38,099 bases of DNA from an uncultured Caryophanales bacterium (GCA_946408655.1 CAMJTE010000004.1:1-38099), one strand, 5' to 3'. Numbered from the stretch's first letter, positions 1 to 9,103 are shown. The notes: generated by a model not told the origin, from the sequence alone. Numbers and translations are program-made.

Positions 1-13
1 TTGAGGTGTTAGA

Positions 14-1099
14 TTGAATAAGGTAACAAATAATATAACTGATGTATTAAAAATATTTGAAGAAAATGGATATGAAGCATATTTTGTTGGGGGATATCCT
101 AGAGATTTATATTTAGGTCTTGATACGATAGATTATGATATTACAACCAATGCAACTCCAAAAGAAATGATGAAGATGTTTGATATAAAGAGTGAGTGCT
201 ATGGATGTGTTAAATTTACATATAAAAAGAATAAATTTGAGGCAACTACATATAGACGTGATATTAAATATGCTGATAATAGAAAACCAATTGAGATTGA
301 ATATGTTAATGATTTAAAGACTGATTTAGAAAGAAGAGACTTTACTATTAATACATTATGTATGGATTCTTCTGGTAATATTATTGATTTGTTAAATGGT
401 AAAAAAGATATAGATAATAGAATAATTAGAGTTGTAGGTAATACTAATAAGAAACTTAGTGAAGATGCACTGCGTATTTTAAGAGCACTCCGTTTCGCAA
501 CAACATTAAATTTTAAACTAGACTCAAAGTTAATAGAAGGAATAAAAAAGTATGGTTATTTAGTTAAAAACTTATCATACGATAGAAAGAAAAGTGAACT
601 TGATAAAATATTTGCATCACCTAATTTTGAATATGGAATAAAACTTATAAGAGAACTAGACTTAGAGAACCCACTAGAGATAAACACTTATAATTTAAAG
701 CAAACAACATATTTAGTGGGAGTTTGGGCACAACTTAATACAGATAATTATAAATTTAACAAGTCAGAATCTGATACTATTAAAAAAGTAAGAGAATTAT
801 TAGAATTAGATATTCTTAACCCTAAGATAATATATAAGTACGGTCTTTATCCAATTACAATAGCAGCAGAAATAAAAAACATTGATATTGCTAAAATAAA
901 TCAAATATATAAAACACTAAAAATTAAAAATAGAGGAGAAATAGATATTACTCCTACACTAATATGTGATACATTAAATATGGAACCAAGTAGTATGCTA
1001 AACATGATAATTACGGATATAGAAGAAAAAATAATAGATAATAATCTTGAAAATGATGAGAATAAAATCGTAAAATACTTAAAAGAAACATACCTTTAA
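14..1099 (+). CDS. cca: CCA tRNA nucleotidyltransferase / poly(A) polymerase family
   Basis: N-terminal 'AYFVGGYPRDLYLGLDTIDYDITTNATPKEM' and 'RRDFTINTLCMD' motifs of class II nucleotidyltransferases. Confidence 0.93.
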   Translation: MNKVTNNITDVLKIFEENGYEAYFVGGYPRDLYLGLDTIDYDITTNATPKEMMKMFDIKSECYGCVKFTYKKNKFEATTYRRDIKYADNRKPIEIEYVNDLKTDLERRDFTINTLCMDSSGNIIDLLNGKKDIDNRIIRVVGNTNKKLSEDALRILRALRFATTLNFKLDSKLIEGIKKYGYLVKNLSYDRKKSELDKIFASPNFEYGIKLIRELDLENPLEINTYNLKQTTYLVGVWAQLNTDNYKFNKSESDTIKKVRELLELDILNPKIIYKYGLYPITIAAEIKNIDIAKINQIYKTLKIKNRGEIDITPTLICDTLNMEPSSMLNMIITDIEEKIIDNNLENDENKIVKYLKETYL

Positions 1100-1114
1100 A
1101 TAGGGTGTTTTTTT

Positions 1115-1717
1115 ATGAAAAAAATATTTCTGATAATTATACTATGTTTATCCAATGTGTTTATTTTTTATAGTAGAGATAAAGAAGTATCGATAGAGAA
1201 GATAGATATCAATTTACAGTTTAACGAATTAGGAATAATATTTTTAGATTTAAATGATTCTAATACTTTGTTAATTAGTCTAAATAATACTAATATATTG
1301 TATATTGTTGATTATAAAGATTCTATTAGTTTAAAAAAAGAACTAATTTATCTTGGAAAAAAAATAGATTTTATTGTAATGAATAAAGAGTATGAAATTG
1401 ATATTAATGCTCCTAAAAAAATAGTAAATGAAAGATTAAATATTAATAATATTATATTTAATAATGGTATTTATAAATCAATAAATTATAATAATAACTC
1501 ACTTTGTATTAATAGTTCTAATTGTGATTATGCATATTATAGTACAAATAATATTAAAGTTAATAATAATAAAGTATTATTTATAAGTAAAAATATAAAG
1601 ATGAGTGATAAATTATATGAAGAGTGGGTAGATATATATAAATTAAATAATAGTGTATATACAGTTTTAAAAATAAAAGATACATATCAAGTATTAGAGA
1701 TAATAAAAAACATATAG
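1115..1717 (+). CDS. Hypothetical exported protein; weak resemblance to a degenerate ComEC-type metallo-beta-lactamase fold
   Basis: Signal peptide-like N-terminus; 'LGIIFLDLNDSNTLLISLNNTNILYIVDY' resembles the MBL strand pattern but without the metal-binding His motif. Confidence 0.45.
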   Translation: MKKIFLIIILCLSNVFIFYSRDKEVSIEKIDINLQFNELGIIFLDLNDSNTLLISLNNTNILYIVDYKDSISLKKELIYLGKKIDFIVMNKEYEIDINAPKKIVNERLNINNIIFNNGIYKSINYNNNSLCINSSNCDYAYYSTNNIKVNNNKVLFISKNIKMSDKLYEEWVDIYKLNNSVYTVLKIKDTYQVLEIIKNI

Positions 1718-1719
1718 AG

Positions 1720-2154
1720 CTATATGTTTAAAAGATATACAGATAAACTTAATATGGTTGCAAATACATTCCATATAACATAAGGAATAAACCATTTAGA
1801 CTTAGTTTCATTGTATAAAAATAATGAACTAATAAGAACTATTACAGTATCAACAAAAGCAATAAATGGACTTTTTACAATAAAGAATAAAAAAGTAAAT
1901 ATTTGATTAGAAAAATAATTAATAATTAAACTTTTATAATAATCAATACTTTTATTTTTATTAGTATAAAGTCCGATTGCAATCAATATATATAGTATAG
2001 TCCATACTATTGGAAATACAATACCAGGTGGCGCAAAGAATGGTTTCTTAATTGAATCATAAAAAGATGTATCAGTTCTAAGAATTAAACTAGATAAAAA
2101 CCATGGTAATAAACATATAAGAAATTTTACTGCGCTTTTAATAATATTTTTCAT
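1720..2154 (-). CDS. TspO/MBR family membrane protein
   Basis: Five-TM-like hydrophobic profile with 'KKPFFAPPGIVFPIVWTILYILIAIGLY', typical of TspO/MBR. Confidence 0.9.
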   Translation of the reverse strand: MKNIIKSAVKFLICLLPWFLSSLILRTDTSFYDSIKKPFFAPPGIVFPIVWTILYILIAIGLYTNKNKSIDYYKSLIINYFSNQIFTFLFFIVKSPFIAFVDTVIVLISSLFLYNETKSKWFIPYVIWNVFATILSLSVYLLNI

Positions 2155-2222
2155 AAAGTCCTCCTTTACATATTTTATGAAATGTATTAAAATATTATTA
2201 CGAGGAATAAGTAGGTGAAAAA

Positions 2223-3389
2223 ATGAATATAACGCTAAATAAAAATGATGAAATCGTTATGAAGTTATTACATTATTTTATAATAGAACAAAATTATAAT
2301 CCAGTTGTTTTACATGGAGCTAAAGATGAAATATGGTTAGAAAAATCAGATGGTGATTATAAAATAATTAGAATAGTAAGTAATTATATCCATAATAATG
2401 AACAATTAGGATTTGATATATATAGAACAAAACAAATTATTAAGAAAATTAGAAAGAAAATGTTTTTATTTAAAGTTCCATCATTAAGTATATTTGTGAA
2501 TTTAGGAGATAGTGTACAGTTAGATAGTATAAAAGACAATAACATATCACTTGCCAGATTATCTGAATTTGAGGATATTAAAAAATATGATTTTATAACA
2601 AATAGTTTTCCTAATATACTAGAAGTTGAACAAGATAGTAAAAAAGGCATTGAATTATTTGTTAAACTTACTAATGAAATTAATATGAAAAATAAAGTAG
2701 AAAATGATAAAGCAGAAGAAATATTTTCTAAGAAGAAACCAGTAATTACATATATACTTATTTTAATAAATTTAATAATGTTTATAATAAGTGCATTAGA
2801 TAGTGGAGACTTCTTTAATATAAGTACTAATACTATTTATAAATATGGTGGCTTAGTTAGTAGAGATTATTTAAGTAGTATTACAGATTATACAAGAATA
2901 TTTACAAGTGGATTTTTACATGCTGGATTCATTCATTTTATATTTAATATGTATGCTCTTTATGTAATAGGTCCGCAGATAGAAAGCTTCTTTGGTAAAT
3001 TTAAGTATTCAATAATATATATAGGAAGTATGATATTTGGTAATTTATTATCACTACTATTCTTAAATGGTAATGTAATAAGTTGTGGAGCATCAGGTGC
3101 GATATTTGGACTTTTGGGATCACTTTTATACTTTGGATACCATTACAGAGTATATTTGTCTGATGTAATTAAGTCACAAATAATTCCTTTAATTGCGATA
3201 AATCTAATAATAGGTGTTATGTTATCAGGAGTTAATGTAATTGCCCATGTTGGTGGATTAATAGGTGGATACTTAGTATCTAAAGCAGTAGGAGTTAAAT
3301 ATAAAAGTACTAAGGTAGATCAAATAAACGGTATAATAATGAGCCTAATATTTGCTGGATTCTTAGTTTATATGATATTCTTCAGGTAG
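2223..3389 (+). CDS. Rhomboid family intramembrane serine protease with ~160-aa N-terminal domain
   Basis: 'GFLHAGFIHFIFNMYALYVIGPQIE', 'CGASGAIFGLLGSL' catalytic GxSG and 'NVIAHVGGLIGGYLV' catalytic His. Confidence 0.93.
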   Translation: MNITLNKNDEIVMKLLHYFIIEQNYNPVVLHGAKDEIWLEKSDGDYKIIRIVSNYIHNNEQLGFDIYRTKQIIKKIRKKMFLFKVPSLSIFVNLGDSVQLDSIKDNNISLARLSEFEDIKKYDFITNSFPNILEVEQDSKKGIELFVKLTNEINMKNKVENDKAEEIFSKKKPVITYILILINLIMFIISALDSGDFFNISTNTIYKYGGLVSRDYLSSITDYTRIFTSGFLHAGFIHFIFNMYALYVIGPQIESFFGKFKYSIIYIGSMIFGNLLSLLFLNGNVISCGASGAIFGLLGSLLYFGYHYRVYLSDVIKSQIIPLIAINLIIGVMLSGVNVIAHVGGLIGGYLVSKAVGVKYKSTKVDQINGIIMSLIFAGFLVYMIFFR

Positions 3390-3464
3390 TGTTAACTAAA
3401 AATGGTTGACAGAATAAATTTTATATACTATAATATACCTGTAATTAAAAAAAGGAGGTGTATT

Positions 3465-3737
3465 ATGGCAGTTAAATTAAGATTAAAAAGAATGGGAGCT
3501 AAAAAGAAACCATTTTACCGTATTGTTGCAGCAGATTCTAGAGCCCCAAGAGATGGAAGATTCATAGAAGAAGTAGGATATTATGATCCAACAAAAATGC
3601 CTGCAGTTGTAAAAGTAGATGAAGATAAAGCAATGAAATGGTTATCTACAGGAGCAATCCCAACTGATACTGTAAGAAATATATTCAGTAAAGAAGGAAT
3701 TATGAAGAAATTCCATGAAAGTAAAATGAAGAAATAA
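3465..3737 (+). CDS. rpsP: 30S ribosomal protein S16 (start placed at ATG 3465 after AAAGGAGGTG)
   Basis: '[43 protein letters not shown]'; strong SD just upstream. Confidence 0.97.
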   Translation: MAVKLRLKRMGAKKKPFYRIVAADSRAPRDGRFIEEVGYYDPTKMPAVVKVDEDKAMKWLSTGAIPTDTVRNIFSKEGIMKKFHESKMKK

Positions 3738-3753
3738 GTAAAGAGAGGCAATT

Positions 3754-3996
3754 ATGCAGTTAGTAGAACTTACGGAATTTTTAGTAAAAAGTTTAGTTTC
3801 CAATAAAGATGTAGTCGAGGTTAATGTTGCTGAAGAAAACAACGTAAAAGTTGTTCAAGTGCTAGTAGCTGAAGATGATATTGGAACAGTAATTGGAAAA
3901 CGCGGAAATATTGCTAATGCAATTCGTACAATTATTCAAGCTAGTAGCTACCATAATAAAGATGGTAAAGTTAGAATAAATTTTGATACAAAGTAA
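3754..3996 (+). CDS. khpA: KH-domain RNA-binding protein KhpA (YlqC)
   Basis: Short KH protein 'DIGTVIGKRGNIANAIRTII' directly downstream of rpsP. Confidence 0.92.
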   Translation: MQLVELTEFLVKSLVSNKDVVEVNVAEENNVKVVQVLVAEDDIGTVIGKRGNIANAIRTIIQASSYHNKDGKVRINFDTK

Positions 3997-4020
3997 GAAG
4001 AGAAATCTTTTTATTTTTTT

Positions 4021-4818
4021 TTAATTAATTATTTCTTTGCCAGGATTAGAATTGTAATAGTATAATCTATCGAAAAGATAATATACTTTATCCTTATCAA
4101 TTTCAAAAACTAAGTTTTTATTACGATATCTTCCTGCATCATTACCACTTTTACTAATTCTAGATATTAAGCTGGCATTAATATTACCATTTTTAAGTAA
4201 ATACATAAATTTTCCAAAACTTTTTAATTTATATACATCAATTTTGTAATTCTTAAAATATTTCTTTCCTTTAACTCTTTTTTGCATTGCATAAACAATA
4301 GCCATCCTTTGTAATTTAATCATAAGATGATTATATAGTGTTTTAATATATATGAAAGACTTTCTTTCTATTAGATTTTCATCTAAATCATATACATCAA
4401 GAAATATTTTATCATCATCCATAGAAAACTGAAAATACCACTTACTATTAACTAAAGTTTTATCTTTAAAATTTATTTTAGTAAACAATGTTTTCTTATT
4501 ACGATATACTTGATCATAACTTCCATATTTTTCAACTATTCTATCAATTTCTGGAAAAGTAGGACCATCAAAAGCAGCTGAAAATAGAAATAGGGGATAA
4601 GTACTATTAATAGTTGTACATTTAACCTCTATACCATAAAAATCCGGAAAATACATACTATCAGGATTTTTACCTAACTCACGTTCAAAAGTAATACCAA
4701 CATTACCAAAGCTATTATCATTAGCTCCAGATATCCAATCTCTTTTTAGAATGTTTTTAAATTCATCAACAATAGGTTTTATCGTTTTATCTATTTCTTT
4801 TATATACATTTTCATCAC
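4021..4818 (-). CDS. MvaI/BcnI-like restriction endonuclease family protein
   Basis: 'GNVGITFERELGKNPDSMYFPDFYGIEVKCTT' matches the MvaI/BcnI core arrangement with PD...E-x-K residues retained. Confidence 0.8.
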   Translation of the reverse strand: MMKMYIKEIDKTIKPIVDEFKNILKRDWISGANDNSFGNVGITFERELGKNPDSMYFPDFYGIEVKCTTINSTYPLFLFSAAFDGPTFPEIDRIVEKYGSYDQVYRNKKTLFTKINFKDKTLVNSKWYFQFSMDDDKIFLDVYDLDENLIERKSFIYIKTLYNHLMIKLQRMAIVYAMQKRVKGKKYFKNYKIDVYKLKSFGKFMYLLKNGNINASLISRISKSGNDAGRYRNKNLVFEIDKDKVYYLFDRLYYYNSNPGKEIIN

Positions 4819-4936
4819 CCCGCAAACAACAATATCATATTAGATAAGTGATTGCAAATGACGCTTTTTGATGATTTACTTTAAAAAAAATACAAAAAAT
4901 AAATATTTGAATGTAGATTTTAAATAATTGCAAAAA

Positions 4937-4968
4937 AAATATACGAACTTATTAAAAAACGTATATTT
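4937..4968 (-). terminator. Rho-independent terminator-like hairpin after the XRE gene
   Basis: AAATATACG ... CGTATATTT, 9-bp stem followed on the minus strand by a T run. Confidence 0.7.
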
Positions 4969-5424
4969 CTAATTTTTTACAAAAGTTTCATTTTTTTCTT
5001 TTCCACATAATTCATCTATATCAATATCATACATTTTACAAAGCATTATTAATCTATCAATTGGAATAACTATTTTACCATTAAAGTATCTCTGACAAGT
5101 TGCACCTGTACATTTAATACTTTTTCCAATTTTTTCATATGAGCTTTTATTTTCGTTTTTTAATGTATTTAAATTAGAAAGTAAGATATTATAATTCATT
5201 TTATTAATACTTTCCTTAAATTCAATTTTTTTATCAATTCCAAGTACACAAGACATACTAACTTTATAAAATACTGATAAATCATCTACAATTTTTATTG
5301 GTATCATAACAACACCACGTTCCCAATTATTATAAGTTGTTCTTTTACATCCTAATGCTTCTGAAACATCATTTTGTGTAAATTCTTTTTCATTCCTTAA
5401 TCGTCTTAAATTATTAGAATACAT
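4969..5424 (-). CDS. XRE family regulator with two tandem HTH-like domains
   Basis: HTH1 'LRRLRNEKEFTQNDVSEALGCKRTTYNNWERG'; HTH2-like 'KSSYEKIGKSIKCTGATCQRYFNGKIVIPIDRLIMLCKMYDIDIDEL'. Confidence 0.85.
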   Translation of the reverse strand: MYSNNLRRLRNEKEFTQNDVSEALGCKRTTYNNWERGVVMIPIKIVDDLSVFYKVSMSCVLGIDKKIEFKESINKMNYNILLSNLNTLKNENKSSYEKIGKSIKCTGATCQRYFNGKIVIPIDRLIMLCKMYDIDIDELCGKEKNETFVKN

Positions 5425-5571
5425 ATAAACACCCTGTAATTATTGTCGCATTTTTTCCAATATTTTCCATGTTTTGACTAATGTATGTAATAAAAATGCT
5501 ATTTTTTTCTTAATCTGGGTTATAATAATTATATATAGAACTATAGTGTAAGAATAAAAGAGGTGTTTATA

Positions 5572-5856
5572 ATGGCAAAAGAATCAAATAATTTATATGA
5601 GCAGGTATATTTATTTTTCTTAAAAAAGGATGCAAATGATATTGTTTTTCACTATATTAGAAGAGGAATGAACTTAATATTTAATAGCGATTCATTATTA
5701 ATTACTAGTATAAATGATTCATATGTTATAACGGTTATTAATAAAAATAAAAAAAAATATTGGAATTTATATTCCAATAAAACTAGTAATAGTTATAATT
5801 TGTTATGTAAAAAAGGCAATCTAGAAGATGTATTTCAATTTATATATAAGATATAA
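5572..5856 (+). CDS. Hypothetical small protein (start placed at ATG 5572)
   Basis: ORF with upstream AGAGGTG SD-like sequence; no family recognised. Confidence 0.5.
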   Translation: MAKESNNLYEQVYLFFLKKDANDIVFHYIRRGMNLIFNSDSLLITSINDSYVITVINKNKKKYWNLYSNKTSNSYNLLCKKGNLEDVFQFIYKI

Positions 5857-5908
5857 TTACTATTTTTCTATTTAATTATTATAACCGCTCGGTCATATCT
5901 AGCGCCAC

Positions 5909-6009
5909 AAAAAAATCCTACATCAGTAGGATAATTGTAGTCAATTGGTGCGAGTGTCGTAGATATCTACAACTTTTCACAAGTACGAATGATATAAATA
6001 TCACTCACT
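5909..6009 (-). ncRNA. Candidate structured small RNA (~100 nt)
   Basis: Minus-strand promoter TTCAAA-17-TATATT (6044..6016), hairpins at 5987-6006 and 5956-5973, then stem ATCCTAC/GTAGGAT plus a 7-T tail. Confidence 0.4.
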
Positions 6010-6107
6010 AATAAAAATATAGCACAATTTTTAAGAAATTTGAATAGTTTTAACAAAAAAATTAAAAAGTATGATATAATAACTCTCGCATTAAGGGGGA
6101 ATTTGTT

Positions 6108-7502
6108 ATGGCAAATTTAAGAATTGGTTATTTATTTAAAAAGAAATATGTTAAATATGAAAACAAAAAATATGAAATTTTTGAGTTTATTGATTATGTA
6201 GCTGGTATTGGTTTTACTAACACTGAAAATAATGATAGAATTAATGTTTTAAGTGGAAACTACAACGGAACATATGCAAGTTTTATAAATAAAAACGGAA
6301 ATGAAGAAGAATTTGTTTTTTTAGCAGATAATCTTGAAGATGCTTTGAAAGTTAATGATAATCATGTTAATTTTATTGCAATTAGAAACAAACGAATATC
6401 ATCTACTGGTAAGTATTATTTAAGAGGAGATAATGGAACTAGTTTATCAAAATTAATAAATGAAGATTTAATAACATATTTACAAAATAATGATAAAAAA
6501 GGACAATCGGATTTTGATGAAGATGAATTTGAAAAAACTAGTGATATATCGTCTATGTATTCTTCAATCAAAAAAACAATAATTTCGCAAGATGAACAAA
6601 TAATGCAAATATTAACTGCACTATTTAAAAATCAAAAGGTTGTTAATTCTGATTTAGATATGGATTTAGTTGCCAAATTAAAAGAAAATATTTTAATTTA
6701 TGGTTCTACAGGAACTGGAAAAACTGAAATATTAAAAAGAATATCTAGATTGTATAATATACCTATAGTTATTGAAGATGCAACTGCGCTTTCTGAAACA
6801 GGTTATCAAGGTAGAAAAATAACCGATATGCTTGAAGACTTATGTCTTGCAGCAAATAATGATATTGAACTTGCTGAAAAAGGAATATTAGTTATTGATG
6901 AATTTGATAAACTTGCTGAAAAATCTGGGGATAGTCAATCTCATGTTTCTAGACTAGGAGTTCAAAGATCACTATTAAAATTACTTGATGGAACATTATT
7001 TTATTTTGATGATAAAAAATTTGATACATCGAAATTAACAGTTGTTGGATTAGGTGCTTTTACTGGAATTACAAAAGGCGACGATTATAAGCAACTAACA
7101 ACTGATGATTTTATGAAATATGGAATTATGAGAGAATTAATTGGAAGATTTTCAAAAACTATTGCTATGAATCCATTATCAAAGGAAGATATAATAAAGA
7201 TACTAAAAGAATCTGATTTCAGCCCATTAAATACATATAAAAAATTATTTGATATGTTAGAAGTAAATTTTGATTTTAGTGATGAATTTATTGAATATAT
7301 AGCTGAACTTGCCATTGCAAAACAAAGTGGTGCCAGAAGTTTAAAAACTGTATTTGATGATTGCATTAGTAGTGCTTTATTTAGAATTTTTGCAGGAGAA
7401 TATTCAAGTATTTCACTAGTAAAACCTGATGATGAAAATAATAAACCTTATGTGTTAACAAAAACTAAAGAAAAAAAACATGGATTTTTTGGAAGAAAAT
7501 AA
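6108..7502 (+). CDS. ClpX-like AAA+ ATPase with divergent N-terminal domain
   Basis: Walker A 'GSTGTGKTEILKRI', pore-loop-like 'TGYQGRK', Walker B 'LVIDEFDKLAEKSG', 'GVQRSLLKLLDGT', sensor region 'IGRFSKTIAMNPLSKEDI', 'QSGARSLKTVFDD'. Confidence 0.85.
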   Translation: MANLRIGYLFKKKYVKYENKKYEIFEFIDYVAGIGFTNTENNDRINVLSGNYNGTYASFINKNGNEEEFVFLADNLEDALKVNDNHVNFIAIRNKRISSTGKYYLRGDNGTSLSKLINEDLITYLQNNDKKGQSDFDEDEFEKTSDISSMYSSIKKTIISQDEQIMQILTALFKNQKVVNSDLDMDLVAKLKENILIYGSTGTGKTEILKRISRLYNIPIVIEDATALSETGYQGRKITDMLEDLCLAANNDIELAEKGILVIDEFDKLAEKSGDSQSHVSRLGVQRSLLKLLDGTLFYFDDKKFDTSKLTVVGLGAFTGITKGDDYKQLTTDDFMKYGIMRELIGRFSKTIAMNPLSKEDIIKILKESDFSPLNTYKKLFDMLEVNFDFSDEFIEYIAELAIAKQSGARSLKTVFDDCISSALFRIFAGEYSSISLVKPDDENNKPYVLTKTKEKKHGFFGRK

Positions 7503-7509
7503 AAGACAA

Positions 7510-8892
7510 TTACATATCAATTTCGTAATCGTCTTTTTCTTTATCATTATCATTTTCTTTATTCCAAATATAATCATCTTGAATTGATTCAATAGTTTTA
7601 TCACTAAATATATTGTGAGTATATAAATCTTTTGAAAAATTCCAATAATCTTCTCGTTCTTTTTCTTTTCCAAACATTTTATCTTTAATAAATTTAACTA
7701 ATCTATCAAATAGATTTTCAAAGAAATTAATCGTATTTTGTAGTTTAGAGTTTTTATCTTTAAGATCATCAATTTCATTTTCTTGTTTATCTATCTTTTT
7801 CTCAAGAGATTTTACTTTAATGTTTAAGGCATCATTATTTTCAGTTAGTATTTTAACTTTTTCTCTATTTTCTTTTAATTCAGTTTCAACATCATTTAAG
7901 GTAATAGATAACTTTTGCATTTTCTTATATTCTTTATTGGTTGAATCTACTTGCTGAAGAAATTTATCAATTTTATCTTTGTCATCTTTATTTAAAACAT
8001 ATTTATCTTTGTTAGTAAAAGTAGTTTTTAAATTATTAACTATATCTTTAACTTCATTAGAATTATTATCTAGTTCTAATGATTTTTTATTAGCAATTTC
8101 TAATCGTTCTTTATTTTTAGATAATTCTACTTGCATTTCAATATAGTTTCCCATATCTTTAACATTAATATCTTTATTTCTACCTTTTTGTTTAGTCTTT
8201 AATACATTATTTAAGCCATATTCTTTATTAAAACTAGCAATACATAATGTTCTCATTTTATCTTGTAGTTCAATTAATTTTGTTTTCGTAAATACATCTG
8301 ATTTACCAACTTGTTTAGACATACCATTTTTACTTTTATATTTAATAGGGACACCAACAATATGCATATGTGGACTAGTTTCATCATAATGAATAATTGC
8401 ACTTGCTACTTTAAAGTTAGGAATTAAAGTTTCTAAATCTTTAACTTGTTCTTTATATACATTAGACATTTTATGCTTAAACTTATCATCTTTAGTATCC
8501 CAATATTTTTTATCTCCAAGTTCAATAATAATTTCACAAGCCAAATCATTTTTAGAATTATCACTAATTTTTTTGAAATAATCATCTATTTTTCTATCAT
8601 CTCTAGTTTGTTTAGAATTGTATTCTAATCTTGCTTCTTCAAATTCATCTTTATATAATTTTTGAACATCACTATATAAAGAATTTGTTCCCCTAACTAT
8701 TTCAATTAAGTGCTGTTTATCATCATACTTACGATAATTATGCTTATCTACTCTTGATAATTGTCTAGCATTTTGAATAGCATTATTTGATAGAGAAGTA
8801 GTTCCACTAGCATTAGATTTTGCTCTTGTTCTTGATACATTTTTTCTATTTTTATCACTACCCAAATGTAGTGAATAAGCAAGTTCTGACAT
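7510..8892 (-). CDS. MobV-family relaxase (Pre/Mob plasmid recombination enzyme)
   Basis: 'DKHNYRKYDD' HNxR motif; 'SAIIHYDETSPHMHIVGVPI' His-rich motif; C-terminal coiled coil. Confidence 0.92.
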   Translation of the reverse strand: MSELAYSLHLGSDKNRKNVSRTRAKSNASGTTSLSNNAIQNARQLSRVDKHNYRKYDDKQHLIEIVRGTNSLYSDVQKLYKDEFEEARLEYNSKQTRDDRKIDDYFKKISDNSKNDLACEIIIELGDKKYWDTKDDKFKHKMSNVYKEQVKDLETLIPNFKVASAIIHYDETSPHMHIVGVPIKYKSKNGMSKQVGKSDVFTKTKLIELQDKMRTLCIASFNKEYGLNNVLKTKQKGRNKDINVKDMGNYIEMQVELSKNKERLEIANKKSLELDNNSNEVKDIVNNLKTTFTNKDKYVLNKDDKDKIDKFLQQVDSTNKEYKKMQKLSITLNDVETELKENREKVKILTENNDALNIKVKSLEKKIDKQENEIDDLKDKNSKLQNTINFFENLFDRLVKFIKDKMFGKEKEREDYWNFSKDLYTHNIFSDKTIESIQDDYIWNKENDNDKEKDDYEIDM

Positions 8893-8944
8893 ATATAAAT
8901 CACATCCTTTCTTTGCATCTATTTTGTTTATGACAAAATATTTA

Positions 8945-9103
8945 ACCCCCTAGGTATTTTGACACGAGTATCAAAATTACCTGTGGGCTAGGAATTCCCT
9001 AGAACCCTTTTGACTTATTCCATATTGTTTTAAAACTTCGTAATAAAACAAAATTACATAAATCTTATAAAATGCTTTTCCCACTTTCATCAGCAAAGCT
9101 GAC
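8945..9103 (-). other. Candidate origin of transfer (oriT) with nested inverted repeats
   Basis: Immediately upstream of the relaxase: IR GGTATTTTGA-CACGAG-TATCAAAATTACC (8953-8981), IR GGGCTAGG-AATT-CCCTAGAACCC (8985-9007), small hairpin TCAGC-AAA-GCTGA (9090-9102). Confidence 0.6.

Noticed and set aside
5881-5912. tRNA-like fragment: ATAACCGCTCGGTCATA closely matches part of the CAT tRNA (17-nt stretch, one mismatch)
   Set aside because: The shared stretch is nearly palindromic in itself, no other tRNA arms can be built around it, and it is unsafe to call an att remnant.
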